Positions 18,125 through 28,108 of a DNA stretch of 64,000 nt are shown piece by piece. The stretch comes from Brevundimonas intermedia (GTDB lineage Bacteria > Pseudomonadota > Alphaproteobacteria > Caulobacterales > Caulobacteraceae). Under the pieces are notes generated by a model. It was given only the letters and a program-made list of their open reading frames with translations. It made no database searches and was not told where the DNA came from. Within the stretch, counting starts at the first letter, position 1; each line of letters begins with the position of its first letter. The stretch lies in assembly GCF_004614235.1 (NCBI RefSeq), contig NZ_SPVH01000002.1:730333-794332 (forward strand). The letters are read 5' to 3'. The position numbers and the translations under genes are program-made.

Positions 18125-19078
18125 TCACCGCCGGACGATATTGCGCGCCGTCACATTGCCCGTGGCGCCATCGCTGTCGTTCGCGCTGGAGCCGAACGGC
18201 CAGCCCCGGTCGTCGCCGCAATAGCGCCGTCCGCCGTCGCGCGAGCCGATCACCACCGCGCGCGGACGCAGCCAACCGGCGCCGGTGAAGACATTGTCCG
18301 TGATCTGATTATAGGACGGCGTCTGGTGCCGGATCACCCCGTCCTCGCCGCAGTTTCGGTACAGGAACACCCCGCCCTTGCCGCCCAGGGCCAGCCGGTT
18401 GCCGACGATTCGGTTGGCGCCCGAGCCGTCCACGGCGATCTGCTCGCGTCCGGTGCGGATGTCGAAATCGTTATCCTGGATCAAGGCGCCCGCGCTCTCG
18501 GCGTCCAGATAGACGGCGGTCGAGGTCGAACGGCCGGAAAAGGTCGAACGCGTCACCGTCGTGCGCGTCACGCCCGGCCCGACATAGAGGGGGATGGTCC
18601 CCGCCCCCTCGAACCGCACGCGGTCCAGGGTGACCCGGATCGGCGCCGCAGACTGGGCCGCCTGCGTATGATCGGCGGTGCGCGACGAGGCCAGCAGGTC
18701 GCGCATCGACCCGCCCGCCCCCATGCCCCAGATCCGCACATTGCCGACGACGGTGCAGTTGCGCACCGTGACATCGACCGGCCGCGACCATCCCTCTCCG
18801 TCTCGCCTGGACCAGACGGCGACAGTCGGGGTAGAGGTCGTCGCCTGGCCCGGCGCGCGAACAGCGCCCCCGCCGCAGTCCAGCGACGCGCCCGACGCCT
18901 CGGCGCCCTCGATCAGGACGCGGCGGCGAACGTCGACGCCCGACAGTTCGGCGCGGCATCTGAGCCGATACGGCTGATCCGACGGCGTGGTCAGGTCGCG
19001 GATTTCCTGCGCCGTGCAGGGCCGGTCGGCGGACGGCGCCTGGGACGCCAGGGCGGCCAAAGCGAGCCACAGCGCCAT
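18125..19078 (-). CDS. Exported right-handed beta-helix protein
   Basis: The 317-residue protein starts with a cleavable signal peptide (MALWLALAALASQAPSA). The mature chain has repeats of short strands with Asn, Val and Gly at regular spacing (VTVRNCTVVGNVRIWG, VTRTTVTRSTFSG, ALIQDNDFDI, NRIVGNRLALGG, NQITDNVFTGAG), characteristic of a parallel beta-helix as in pectate-lyase-like and surface carbohydrate-binding proteins. Cysteines at both ends may clamp the fold. No catalytic residues are recognisable. Its start lies one base after the stop of the PAP2 gene, so it is the third gene of a run with the lipoprotein and the phosphatase. Confidence 0.75.
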   Translation of the reverse strand: MALWLALAALASQAPSADRPCTAQEIRDLTTPSDQPYRLRCRAELSGVDVRRRVLIEGAEASGASLDCGGGAVRAPGQATTSTPTVAVWSRRDGEGWSRPVDVTVRNCTVVGNVRIWGMGAGGSMRDLLASSRTADHTQAAQSAAPIRVTLDRVRFEGAGTIPLYVGPGVTRTTVTRSTFSGRSTSTAVYLDAESAGALIQDNDFDIRTGREQIAVDGSGANRIVGNRLALGGKGGVFLYRNCGEDGVIRHQTPSYNQITDNVFTGAGWLRPRAVVIGSRDGGRRYCGDDRGWPFGSSANDSDGATGNVTARNIVRR

Positions 19079-19079
19079 G

Positions 19080-19877
19080 TCAGGGCAGAACGGTCGCCAG
19101 GGCCGCGCGTTCGGCCGCGCAGCCGGGGTTGGTCAGGCCGCTGCGACGCGCGGCCTGCAGTTCCGCTCGCGCCGTCGCGGCATCCGCTTGGAAGGCGGGC
19201 GTCTGCACGGCCTCGGCCGCGACGGCGCGGCCGATTTCTTCGCCCACAGCCACATCGGTTGGATAATGCATGGCGCAGATCAGGCGGCTGACGCCGATCT
19301 GATGGCCGATCCGCCGCACGGCCTCGGCCCGCTCCGGCTGCAGCGCGGCGAAGGCCTCGCCATAGGCCATGCCGACGGCGGCGCTGCCCGACGGATAGGA
19401 GGCGCCTTGTCGGGCGGCGGCGTTCACGACCTGACAGGGGCGCCGTCGGGGATCGTCGCCGACCGGTCGAGGCCGCGCCTGTCGCGCCTTGACCCGTTCC
19501 GCCACGCTGTTCGCGTCATGAAACAGCCGCGCCATCAGTCGATCCAGCGTCGGCGTCTCGGCCGACCCCAGCCGCACGCCCAGGGCGCAGTCGAAATGCT
19601 GCAGGGCCAGGGGCGGACGCAGTTCCGCATGGGAGGTCGCTAGCAGCCACCGATCACTGTCTTCCAGCGCGACATAGCGCGCGGAGGCTGCCTTGTCCGC
19701 CAGGTCCTGGATCGACCCGACCGCAGGCGGAGGCGGGACCGCCTCGGCCAGCCGCGCGATCGCGCCCTCGGCCAGAAACCCCTCGCTCGGCGTCGTCACG
19801 ACCGGTTTCGGGACGCCGGCGCAACCGACGACCAGCAGGATCGCCGTCGCCGCGCCCAGGGCGGCGACCGGCCTCAC
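19080..19877 (-). CDS. PAP2/class A acid phosphatase-like lipoprotein with altered PSGH motif
   Basis: The 265-residue protein has a lipoprotein signal ending VVGC (residues 1-19) and the fold of bacterial class A non-specific acid phosphatases. Motif 1, K-x6-RP, is present (KARQARPRP). Motif 3, SRxxxxxHxxxD, is present (SRLICAMHYPTD). Motif 2 reads ASYPSGSAAVG, where the usual PSGH histidine, the proton donor to the leaving group, is serine (AGC codon). The enzyme may therefore be weak, altered or inactive. It overlaps the upstream lipoprotein gene by four bases (ATGA) and is followed after one base by the beta-helix gene. Confidence 0.85.
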   Translation of the reverse strand: MRPVAALGAATAILLVVGCAGVPKPVVTTPSEGFLAEGAIARLAEAVPPPPAVGSIQDLADKAASARYVALEDSDRWLLATSHAELRPPLALQHFDCALGVRLGSAETPTLDRLMARLFHDANSVAERVKARQARPRPVGDDPRRRPCQVVNAAARQGASYPSGSAAVGMAYGEAFAALQPERAEAVRRIGHQIGVSRLICAMHYPTDVAVGEEIGRAVAAEAVQTPAFQADAATARAELQAARRSGLTNPGCAAERAALATVLP

Positions 19878-20377
19878 TGCCCGGCGCTCCAGCCCAGCTG
19901 GACCGAGGTCGCGCCTGCATCCGTGGGCGCCGCCACGACCTGGAGCGACGGCCCGTTCGCCTGGTCGCCGGCTGCGCCATAGGCCCGCGCCTCGCCCTGG
20001 TTCATGCCAGTGACGGACCGCAGCCCAGCCGCCTCCGCCCGCTCGCGATAGAAGGCCACGACCTGATCAGGCGAAGCGTCGGTGGTGAAGGTGATCAGAC
20101 CGCCGGCGCCTGCTTCGCCGCCGGCCAGCAGCGGCTGGCCCTCGACCTGAGCGCCCGGATAAAGCGCCGCGAAAGACGGCGCGCCATCGACCGCAGGCGC
20201 GCCCGCGACGGCCGCGTCGTCGGACGGCGCGATAGGGTCAGGCGTCGGTGTTTCTGCGACCACCGCAGGCGCAGCCGCATCGGGCGCCTGTTTCGCATCG
20301 GCCGGCTTGGCCGTGCGGTCGCATCCGGCGATACAGAACAGAACCACGGCGGCGGCTGCCGCCCTACGAAGCGTCAT
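19874..20377 (-). CDS. Lipoprotein of unknown function
   Basis: The 167-residue product starts MTLRRAAAAAVVLFCIAGC, a typical lipoprotein signal. A low-complexity Ala/Pro/Asp linker (to about residue 65) is followed by a small folded domain containing YPGAQVEGQPLLAGG, TFTTDASPDQVVAFYRERA and TSVQLGWSAGQ. That middle pattern (a predicted strand followed by DAxPDxVxxFYxxxA) is common in small proteobacterial lipoproteins that lack a known role. AGGGA precedes the ATG at 20377. The 3' end overlaps the PAP2 start by four bases, giving a three-gene operon with the phosphatase and the beta-helix protein. Confidence 0.75.
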   Translation of the reverse strand: MTLRRAAAAAVVLFCIAGCDRTAKPADAKQAPDAAAPAVVAETPTPDPIAPSDDAAVAGAPAVDGAPSFAALYPGAQVEGQPLLAGGEAGAGGLITFTTDASPDQVVAFYRERAEAAGLRSVTGMNQGEARAYGAAGDQANGPSLQVVAAPTDAGATSVQLGWSAGQ

Positions 20378-20453
20378 CAAGAGATCGTCCCTGACCGAAT
20401 TTGGTCGAAGCGCCACCGTGGCGCATGCGTGCGGCGGCAGCAAGGCGCCGCCG

Positions 20454-20723
20454 TCAGTCGCCGCGCTCGGCCGCATCGGCGGACTCACGTCCCTCTTCCG
20501 CCAGGGCGTCGTTGATCTCGCGTGAATCAGGATCGTCGTCCGATCCCGAGGCCGATCCGCCCCGCAGCGATCCTGCCCGCGTATCCGATCCCGAATCGCT
20601 GCCGTCCAGGGCGTCGATCAGCGTGTCCGCCTTGTGACCCAGATCCGGCTTTTCGCCCATGTCGGCGGCCTCTCTTGCGTCGTCGCAATCCACTTCGGGC
20701 TTGTTGGGATCGATGTCCGTCAT
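20454..20723 (-). CDS. Small acidic protein, unknown function
   Basis: The 89-residue product ([20 protein letters not shown] at its start) is strongly acidic, Ser/Asp/Gly-rich and probably unstructured, without signal peptide or membrane segment. GGAGA precedes its ATG at 20723 by about a dozen bases. Similar small acidic proteins occur in related genomes, but I do not recognise a named family. It is separated by 76 bases from the lipoprotein gene on the same strand. Confidence 0.55.
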   Translation of the reverse strand: MTDIDPNKPEVDCDDAREAADMGEKPDLGHKADTLIDALDGSDSGSDTRAGSLRGGSASGSDDDPDSREINDALAEEGRESADAAERGD

Positions 20724-20828
20724 GGCGCAGGTCTCCGTAATGAGGATTTGAGTCTTAAAGCGCCCGACCCGGTTGCGGTTCCGCCCCCGCGCCCTTGAAC
20801 CTCGGCGGACAGCCCCGATCTAGGCGTC

Positions 20829-21833
20829 ATGATCCCGTTCTCAGTTCTCGACCTGTCCCCCATCGTCGAAGGCGGCGACGCCCGCCGTGGCCTGGACGAA
20901 ACCCTGGCCCTGGCCCAGGCCGCCGACCGTCTGGGTTACGAGCGCTTCTGGCTGGCCGAGCACCACAATATGCCCGGCATCGCCAGCGCCGCGACCTCCA
21001 TCGTCATCGGCCATGTGGCGGCGGGGACGCAGCGTATTCGCGTCGGCTCCGGCGGCGTCATGCTGCCCAATCACGCGCCCCTGGTGGTCGCCGAACAGTT
21101 CGGCACGCTGGAGACCCTGTTTCCCGGTCGGATCGATGTCGGCCTGGGCCGCGCGCCCGGCACGGACGGCGCCACCGCCCGTGCGCTCCGTCGCTATTTC
21201 GAAGGCGCCGACCAGTTCCCGCGCGACGTGGTCGAGCTGATCCAGTGGTTCGAACCGGCGTCCGAGAACCAGCCCGTCCGCGCCGTGCCCGGCGCCGGCC
21301 TGCGTGTCCCGATCTGGCTCCTAGGCTCCAGCCTCTTCAGCGCGCAGCTGGCCGGTCAACTCGGCCTGCCCTACGCCTTCGCCAGCCATTTCGCCCCCGA
21401 ACTGCTGCTTGAGGCCCTGGCCCTTTATCGCCGCAGCTTCACCCCCTCGGACCGCCTGGCCAAGCCCCACGCCATGGCCGCGATCAACGTCTTCGCCGCC
21501 GACACCGACGCCGAGGGCGTGCGCCTGTCCACCTCGATGCAACAGAGCTTCGCCCGCCTCTCGACCGGCAAGCCCGGCAAGCTGCCCCCGCCCGTCGATG
21601 ACATCGCCTCGGTCCTGACGCCGCAACAGATCGAAGGCGCCAAGGGCCGCCTGCTCTATTCCGCCATCGGCGGGCCCGAGACGGTCAAGCGCCAGCTCTC
21701 TGACTTCATCGCCCTGACCGGCGTGGACGAGCTGATGGTCACCGGCATGATGTTCGACAACGCCGCCCGCATCCACAGCCTGAAAATCGTCGCCGAGGCG
21801 CGCGAGCAGATCGCGATGGCGGACGCGGCCTAA
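20829..21833 (+). CDS. LLM-class flavin-dependent oxidoreductase (luciferase-like monooxygenase)
   Basis: The 334-residue protein is a TIM-barrel, FMN-dependent monooxygenase-like enzyme of the bacterial luciferase family, YhbW/MsnO8 branch. It opens [16 protein letters not shown], followed by [18 protein letters not shown], the signature carrying the EHH flavin-site residues, then [23 protein letters not shown] and [13 protein letters not shown]. The substrate cannot be predicted. Its stop codon overlaps that of the convergent hydrolase gene by three bases. Confidence 0.92.
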   Translation: MIPFSVLDLSPIVEGGDARRGLDETLALAQAADRLGYERFWLAEHHNMPGIASAATSIVIGHVAAGTQRIRVGSGGVMLPNHAPLVVAEQFGTLETLFPGRIDVGLGRAPGTDGATARALRRYFEGADQFPRDVVELIQWFEPASENQPVRAVPGAGLRVPIWLLGSSLFSAQLAGQLGLPYAFASHFAPELLLEALALYRRSFTPSDRLAKPHAMAAINVFAADTDAEGVRLSTSMQQSFARLSTGKPGKLPPPVDDIASVLTPQQIEGAKGRLLYSAIGGPETVKRQLSDFIALTGVDELMVTGMMFDNAARIHSLKIVAEAREQIAMADAA

Positions 21834-22801
21834 AGCCCGGCCAAAAACTCCAGCAGCAGCGCGTTCACCTCTGCGGACCGCTCCTGCTGGATCCAGTGTC
21901 CCGCCTCCGGCACGACCACCGACTGCCTCAGCCCCGGCGCCCAATCCTTCAGCCCCGCCTCATGCCCGCCGGCGTAGTGGCGCACGGGATCGTCCTCACC
22001 GACGACGAACAGGGCGGGCGGGGTGATCTTCTGGTCCTGCACGAAGGCCGTCAGCGACCAGTTCAGGTCCATCGCGCGGTACCAGTTCAGCGGCGCGTCG
22101 AACCCGCCCGCCGAAAACGCCTGCACATACTCATCGAAATGCGCCTCACTCATCCACGGCGGCAGGGTCGCTGCGTCGTCGATGGTGTCGAGCAGATCCA
22201 CGCCTTGCGGCATGAAGCCGGTGGAACGCCGATCCACCGGGGTCGCCCCGTCATAGGCGTAGAACAGCTTCCTCAACGCCGTCGCCGGATCGGCGTCCAT
22301 CGCCACATGGGCGTCCGGCGCCTGGAACCGGCTGATGTAGAGATCGCCAAGCCCGGCCCGTTTCGAGATCGCGGCCATGGCGGCGGTGGGCGGCCCTTTA
22401 AGCCGGCGCGGCTGGAACGGGACCGACAGGCCCGCCACCGCGGTGAAGACATCGGGCCTCAACAGGGCGCAATGCCAGGCCACCGGCGCGCCCCAGTCGT
22501 GACCCACGACGACGCAGGACGGCTTGCCCAGTGCGCGCACCAGATCGACCATGTCCCCGACCAGATGCAGGATGGAATAGGCGTCCACCCCCGCCGGCTT
22601 CTCGGTCCCGCCATAACCCCTCATGTCCGGGGCTGCGACGTGGTATCCTGCCTGGGACAAGGCCTCGACCTGGGCTCGCCAGCTGACCCCCAGTTCGGGA
22701 AAGCCGTGGATCAGCAGGACCAGCGGCGCGTTGGGGTCTTCGAACCCGGCGTCCAGAACCTGTTGGACCAGGCCGTCGGTCTTGATAAGCCGCGTTCGCA
22801 T
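21830..22801 (-). CDS. Alpha/beta hydrolase, epoxide hydrolase type
   Basis: The 323-residue protein has the epoxide-hydrolase arrangement: oxyanion motif [13 protein letters not shown] (HGxP), nucleophile elbow [14 protein letters not shown] with aspartate as nucleophile, cap-domain segment with tyrosines, and C-terminal catalytic histidine in [10 protein letters not shown]. This arrangement hydrolyses epoxides to diols or, in relatives, dehalogenates. I start at the ATG whose complement is 22799-22801 ([10 protein letters not shown]), since GAGGGTGG lies directly upstream; a more distal ATG at 22852 would overlap the divergent gene's start. No signal peptide is seen. Confidence 0.92.
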   Translation of the reverse strand: MRTRLIKTDGLVQQVLDAGFEDPNAPLVLLIHGFPELGVSWRAQVEALSQAGYHVAAPDMRGYGGTEKPAGVDAYSILHLVGDMVDLVRALGKPSCVVVGHDWGAPVAWHCALLRPDVFTAVAGLSVPFQPRRLKGPPTAAMAAISKRAGLGDLYISRFQAPDAHVAMDADPATALRKLFYAYDGATPVDRRSTGFMPQGVDLLDTIDDAATLPPWMSEAHFDEYVQAFSAGGFDAPLNWYRAMDLNWSLTAFVQDQKITPPALFVVGEDDPVRHYAGGHEAGLKDWAPGLRQSVVVPEAGHWIQQERSAEVNALLLEFLAGL

Positions 22802-22850
22802 TCCACCCTCTTTCGCGGTCTTCGCCGCTTCTAGTTTCGTCAGGACGGAC

Positions 22851-23687
22851 ATGACCCGCCTCGTCACCTTTGCGGACGGTACGACCGTTCCCGCCCTCGG
22901 CCAAGGCACCTGGGAGCTGGGCGACGACCCGGCCTGGCGCGACGAGGAGCAGCAGGCCCTGGCCCGCGGCATCGACCTGGGGATGACCCTGATCGACACG
23001 GCCGAACTGTATGGCGACGGCCGCTCCGAACGGCTGGTCGGCGAGGTCGTCGCCGACCGCCGCGACGAGGTCTTCCTGGTCTCCAAGGTCCGGCCCGAGA
23101 ACGCCTCGGAGATGAAGATGATGCTGGCCTGCGAGAAGTCGCTGGAACGGCTCGGCGTCGAGCGGCTCGATCTCTACCTGCTGCATTGGGAAGGCAACGT
23201 CCCGCTGGAAGAGACCGTCGAGGCCTTCCGCGATCTGGTCGACGAGGGGATGATCGCCCGGTGGGGCGTGTCCAACCTGGACCTGCGGGCCATGGAACAG
23301 CTGATGGAGATCGAGGGGGGCGAGGACTGCGCCGCCAACCAGCTGCTCTACAATCTGGCCTCGCGCGGGGTGGAGTTCGACCTCCTGCCGTGGATGCAGG
23401 CGCGCGACATGCCGATGATGGCCTATTCGCCTCTGGGACGCGGCGAACTGCTGGAACAGCCCCTGATCCGCGACATCGCCAATCGCCATTCGGCCAGCCC
23501 GGCCCAGGTCGCCCTGGCCGCCGTCCTGCGCCACGACGGCGTCATCGCCATCCCGAAGGCCCGCTCCGTCGAACATGTCGAGGCCAATGCCGACGCCCTG
23601 GAGATCCAGTTCGATCTGGAGGATCTGGAACGCCTGGACGAGGCCTTCCGGGCGCCGAACCATGCGGTGCCGCTGGATATTATCTGA
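22851..23687 (+). CDS. Aldo/keto reductase
   Basis: The 278-residue cytoplasmic TIM-barrel protein belongs to the NADPH-dependent aldo/keto reductases, DkgA/YeaE-like branch. The catalytic tetrad is visible: Asp and Tyr in LIDTAELYGDG, Lys in VFLVSKVRPEN and His in LYLLHWEG. Cofactor-binding motifs MAYSPLGRGELLEQ and VIAIPKARSVEHVEANA follow. The start ATG at 22851 lies 50 bases from the epoxide hydrolase start on the other strand, so the two genes share a short divergent promoter region. It ends 30 bases before a long inverted repeat. Confidence 0.93.
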   Translation: MTRLVTFADGTTVPALGQGTWELGDDPAWRDEEQQALARGIDLGMTLIDTAELYGDGRSERLVGEVVADRRDEVFLVSKVRPENASEMKMMLACEKSLERLGVERLDLYLLHWEGNVPLEETVEAFRDLVDEGMIARWGVSNLDLRAMEQLMEIEGGEDCAANQLLYNLASRGVEFDLLPWMQARDMPMMAYSPLGRGELLEQPLIRDIANRHSASPAQVALAAVLRHDGVIAIPKARSVEHVEANADALEIQFDLEDLERLDEAFRAPNHAVPLDII

Positions 23688-23716
23688 GGGTCATGGGGCG
23701 ACCCACCTTTTAAACC

Positions 23717-23823
23717 CGTCATCCTCGCCCTCGTGGCGAGGATCCAGACTCCCGGTGCGTCCGCAGAGTGCGTCATCGTCGAAACCGGGAGTCTGGATCC
23801 TAGGCACAAGGCCTAGGATGACG
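23717..23823. repeat. Long inverted repeat with nested hairpins, reaching into the HIT gene
   Basis: The left arm (23717-23755) and right arm (23785-23823) share the perfect inner match GGATCCAGACTCCCGG / CCGGGAGTCTGGATCC and the outer CGTCATCC / GGATGACG. Each arm contains its own small hairpin (CTCGCC...GGCGAG; CCTAGGC...GCCTAGG). The right arm supplies the last codons and the TAG stop of the HIT-family gene. Confidence 0.85.
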
Positions 23824-24214
23824 AACTCAGGATGGACAGCAGCCGCCCCCGTTCTTCATCCGTATACGGAACAACCGGCCCTCGCCCCCACACCGGATCG
23901 GGCCACAGGCCGTCGTCTCGCCTACGCCCGACCACATGGACATGCAGTTGCGCCGTCACATTGCCGATGGCGCCGACGTTCAGCTTCTCCACCAAGCCCA
24001 GCCGCCGAACCAGCGCCCCGGCCCGCACCGTCTCCTCGATCAGCATCGCCCGCTGCTCGACGCTCAAATCCTCCAGCTCCACCGCCCCCTTGACGCGCGG
24101 GATCAGGATCAGCCAGGGAAACCGTGCATCGTCTTGCAGCCGCACATGGCACAGCGGCCACTCGGTGGCGGCGACCGACCCGGCCTCGAAGGCCGGCGCG
24201 ACCTCAAACTTCAT
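23813..24214 (-). CDS. HIT-family nucleotide hydrolase/transferase-like protein
   Basis: The 133-residue protein is a histidine-triad protein, a class that cleaves nucleotide phosphoramidates or dinucleoside polyphosphates. The core reads LVEKLNVGAIGNVTAQ followed by LHVHVVGR, with His91 and His93; the first position of the triad is Gln89, as in the QLHVHV subgroup found in many alphaproteobacteria. DARFPWLILIPRV is the matching N-terminal strand. The last residues (SSSS) and stop come from a dispersed repeat element. The start is two bases after the stop of the SIMPL-domain gene. Confidence 0.88.
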   Translation of the reverse strand: MKFEVAPAFEAGSVAATEWPLCHVRLQDDARFPWLILIPRVKGAVELEDLSVEQRAMLIEETVRAGALVRRLGLVEKLNVGAIGNVTAQLHVHVVGRRRDDGLWPDPVWGRGPVVPYTDEERGRLLSILSSSS

Positions 24215-24216
24215 AA

Positions 24217-25122
24217 TCAGTTCAGCCCGTAGATGACGCAGGCGCTGTCGGTCAGGGTCTGCAACGGCGGCTGCAGCGCCAGCCGCGCCGCCTCTATGTC
24301 CGCCTCGCTGGGACCTGCCCCGCCGGCCATCGGCGCAGGGGGGGCGGGAGGCGGCGCAAAGGCCGCCTCGGCGCTCACCCGCGATCCCGTCACCACGATG
24401 TCGTCCACCGTCGTCGCCTGTCCGCCGGCGGCGTAGGATGGCCAGCCGGCCAGAACGTCCGTCTGGCAGACGCGGCCCGACGGATCGATGATCTTGACCC
24501 GCCCCAGGGTCGCGCCGGCGTTCGCCGCCGCCGCCTCGGCCCGACGCCGCGCATCCTTCATCGCCTCGGCCTGCAGATTGGCCTTCCAGCTGTTTTCCGG
24601 CTCCAGGTTGAAGTTCACCTGACCGATGGACGTGGGGCGCGAGGCCACGATGGTCGCGTAAACCCGCTCGATCAGGCGCACGTCGCGCACCGTGACGCTG
24701 ACCGAGGCGTCGGCCTGATAGCGGGCCACGCGGTCGGCGCGGGTGTTGTCGCGCATCACCCCGTTCTCGTCGCGGTACTGGTCATAGAGCGGCCGGGTGG
24801 TGACGCTGGTCTCGACCCTCACCTTGTCCGCCCCATAGGCCGACAGCGATTGGCTCAGCGCCCGCACCTGATCGGCTGCGGCGCGCGAGGCCTCCGTTAC
24901 GCTGCGGTCCACCGACTGGAAGCTGGCGGAGACGAAGGCGCGGTTGGCCTGGATCTCGACCCGCACCTGGCCGACCGAGGCGATCACCGGATCGCGCATC
25001 CACCAGGGGGCGGGAATATAGCGGTCGCCGATGGTGGCGGGCGGGGTCTGGGCCATTGCCGGCGCAGAAGCGAAGACGGGCGCGGCGCCCAGCAGCAGGG
25101 CGAGAGCGAGAGAAGGGCGCAT
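24217..25122 (-). CDS. Exported SIMPL-domain (DUF541) protein
   Basis: The 301-residue protein begins with a Sec signal peptide (MRPSLALALLLGAAPVFA ... AMA-QTPP) and a GGAGG Shine-Dalgarno sequence. The mature part is a SIMPL/DUF541 domain: VASVGQVRVEIQANRAFVS-type strand (VGQVRVEIQANRAFVSASF), then AADQVRALSQSLSAYGADKVRVETS and the helix EAMKDARRRAEAAAANAGATLGRV. Such periplasmic proteins (for example BP26/Omp28 of Brucella) form ring-like oligomers and have been linked to oxidative-stress protection, but mechanism is unclear. It is coupled to the HIT gene downstream. Confidence 0.88.
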   Translation of the reverse strand: MRPSLALALLLGAAPVFASAPAMAQTPPATIGDRYIPAPWWMRDPVIASVGQVRVEIQANRAFVSASFQSVDRSVTEASRAAADQVRALSQSLSAYGADKVRVETSVTTRPLYDQYRDENGVMRDNTRADRVARYQADASVSVTVRDVRLIERVYATIVASRPTSIGQVNFNLEPENSWKANLQAEAMKDARRRAEAAAANAGATLGRVKIIDPSGRVCQTDVLAGWPSYAAGGQATTVDDIVVTGSRVSAEAAFAPPPAPPAPMAGGAGPSEADIEAARLALQPPLQTLTDSACVIYGLN

Positions 25123-25249
25123 CGAAATCCTCCGGTTGGGACCAGACCTTCGCAGCCCCGACCAAGGCCGTAAAGCGAGGTTCTTGCGACAGTCGCGAGA
25201 GGGGTCTAGACCGCCCGCACGATTAATCCCCATTTCGCACACGCAATAA

Positions 25250-26224
<975 letters not shown>

Positions 26225-26290
26225 CGCCAGCGAAGGGCGCTATCGCGCGGCTCGCGGAGCCGCGCTGCTTGAGCGCTTTGATTTCGAAGG

Positions 26291-26330
26291 AAAGGGCTGC
26301 GGAGCGATCCGCAGCCCTTTTTCTTTTCCG
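26291..26330. terminator. Strong terminator after mdh
   Basis: A perfect 13-bp stem (AAAGGGCTGCGGA at 26291-26303, TCCGCAGCCCTTT at 26308-26320) with a GCGA loop is followed by TTCTTTTCC. It lies between the convergent mdh and YbjN genes and has A-rich sequence on the other side, so it may work both ways. Confidence 0.9.
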
Positions 26331-26331
26331 C

Positions 26332-26832
26332 TCAGGTGGGCGCCACATACCCCATCTCGCCCGCGAACTTGGGCAGCAGTTGCAGCCAGACCGCCAGCGG
26401 GTCCGCCAGTTGCGTCACGCCTCCGCCCGACAGCACGACCACATCGTACTGCACCGTCGCCGTTGGGGTTTCCGCAGCGGTATGGAAGGCCTTCAGATAG
26501 CGGTTGTCGCGGTTCCAGGCGTTGACCTTGTCCAGCGTCGCGCCAGCGCCCGGCACCACGGCGCTAAACTGAACCTCGCCGCAGACGCCCGCCTCGCAGC
26601 CGTAGAAGAACACCGCCCAGGTCAGGCCCGCATTGGTCACGGTGAAGAAGGTCAGGCCGTTCTGCGTCTGCACCGACCCGACCCGACCGCCCAGCCCGGT
26701 GATCCAGACCCCGACCTCGGCTGGCGTCAGGCCGCGACTGGCCGTCGCCGGCGCTGTTTGGGCCAAGGCTCCTCCCGCCGTCAGCGGCGACAGGGTCAGA
26801 ACAAGGGCGGCGGCGAGGGCGAGGCGGCGCAT
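26332..26832 (-). CDS. Exported YbjN-domain protein
   Basis: From the ATG at 26832 the product has 166 residues: signal peptide MRRLALAAALVLTLSPLTAGGALA, then a small alpha/beta domain. The segments TPAEVGVWITGLGGRV, LTFFTVTNAGLTWAVFFYGC, NAWNRDNRYLKAFHTAAE and the following strand fit the YbjN (putative sensory transduction regulator) family, which resembles type III secretion chaperone folds. The N-W-N-R-x-N-R-Y/F motif is diagnostic of that family. Two cysteines (GCEAGVCGE) could form a disulfide in the periplasm. Function is unknown; the gene follows zapE on the same strand after 35 bases. Confidence 0.75.
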   Translation of the reverse strand: MRRLALAAALVLTLSPLTAGGALAQTAPATASRGLTPAEVGVWITGLGGRVGSVQTQNGLTFFTVTNAGLTWAVFFYGCEAGVCGEVQFSAVVPGAGATLDKVNAWNRDNRYLKAFHTAAETPTATVQYDVVVLSGGGVTQLADPLAVWLQLLPKFAGEMGYVAPT

Positions 26833-26867
26833 GGAAATTCTCCGAAGGTCAGCCGTCACCCTAGCCG

Positions 26868-27959
26868 TCAGTCGCGCACGTGCGCCAGCCAGTCCTTGCT
26901 CTGCATCTCGTTGAAGCGCGACACCGTCCGTTCGAATTCGAACGCCCCCACCCCCTCGGTATAGAGGCCCTCGGGCTTGGCCGCCGCCAGCACGATCAGC
27001 TTTGTCTTGGCCTCGTACAGCGCGTCCACCAGCGTCACCAGACGCCGCGCCTCGTGGTGATTGGCCGAGCTCAGGATCGGCACGTCTTCCAGGAACAGGG
27101 TATGGAACCGCTGGGCGATCGCCAGATAGTCCTGCGGGCCTAGCGGCTTGCCGCACAGTTCCGCGAACGTCGCGCGCGCCATTGAGCCGACGGTACGCTC
27201 CACCACCACATCACGGCCCAGCACGGTCAGGTGCGCCGGCTCTTCCGGCTCGCCGCCCTTCAGTTCGCGCCACAGATCCTCGAACCCAGCGCGGTCGTCC
27301 GGCGTGTGCCAGACCTGGGCCGAGGTCATCCGGTCCAGCCGCCAGTCGCGCGCCCCGGCCATCTCCACCACCGCGCAACGCTCGCGGATGATGTCGATGA
27401 AGGGGACGAACAGCTGGCGATTGATGCCGTTCTTGTACAGGTCCTCGGGCGCCCGGTTCGAGGTGATGGCCAGCACCACCTTGTCCTCGAACAGGGCCTC
27501 GAACAGCCGGCCCAGGATCATGGCGTCGGCGATGTCCGTCACCTGAAGCTCGTCGAAACACAGCAGCCGAGCTTCCGACGCGATCAGTCGGGCGATCGGC
27601 GGAATGGGGTCGTCGCCCTTATGCGTGCCGAACACGGCCTTCCTCGTCTTCGCATCCCCCTCGCGCCACTGTTTCACCAGGTCGTGGATGCGGGCCATGA
27701 AGGCGTGGAAGTGGGCGCGGGTCTTTCGCGGCTCGGGCGTCGCCGAATAGAACAGGTCCATCAGCATGGACTTGCCCCGTCCCGGCGGCCCGTAGAGGTA
27801 GAGGCCCCGCACCTCCGGCGCCTTGCCGAACAGGCCGCGCTTGGCCAGATCGACCTCCAGCCGCTCCAGCGCCGCGATCACCGCGCCTTGCGCCGGATCG
27901 GGCGTCAGCACGCCCTCTTCCACGCGGATATCGTAGGCGTTGCGGATGCGGGAGGTCAT
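26868..27959 (-). CDS. zapE: Cell division ATPase ZapE (AFG1/LACE1 family)
   Basis: The 363-residue AAA-type ATPase has Walker A YGPPGRGKSMLMDLF, Walker B LLCFDELQVTDIADAMIL, sensor LAITSNRAPEDLY and the family C-terminal segment WLAHVRD. It opens MTSRIRNAYDIRVEEGVLTPDPAQ, as in AFG1-like proteins, whose bacterial members (ZapE) act at the constricting FtsZ ring and whose mitochondrial members assist protein turnover. Length agrees with the family. A gene of this family next to mdh is a common alphaproteobacterial arrangement. Confidence 0.93.
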   Translation of the reverse strand: MTSRIRNAYDIRVEEGVLTPDPAQGAVIAALERLEVDLAKRGLFGKAPEVRGLYLYGPPGRGKSMLMDLFYSATPEPRKTRAHFHAFMARIHDLVKQWREGDAKTRKAVFGTHKGDDPIPPIARLIASEARLLCFDELQVTDIADAMILGRLFEALFEDKVVLAITSNRAPEDLYKNGINRQLFVPFIDIIRERCAVVEMAGARDWRLDRMTSAQVWHTPDDRAGFEDLWRELKGGEPEEPAHLTVLGRDVVVERTVGSMARATFAELCGKPLGPQDYLAIAQRFHTLFLEDVPILSSANHHEARRLVTLVDALYEAKTKLIVLAAAKPEGLYTEGVGAFEFERTVSRFNEMQSKDWLAHVRD

Positions 27960-28108
27960 GCGGCCCTGCTTAAAGTCCCCCGAACCGAAAAGCGATTGCT
28001 TCGCGGCTGCGAACGCCTAATTGCAGTCCCCAACCACCACACCAAAAATGCGCTCAAGTAGCGAGGCTCCGCTGAGCCGAGCGTAGCGCGTCCGAAGGAC
28101 CAAGCATC

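Noticed and set aside
16383..18224. 613-codon plus-strand frame
   Set aside because: Antisense to the M28 peptidase gene; Arg/Gln/His-rich shadow frame.
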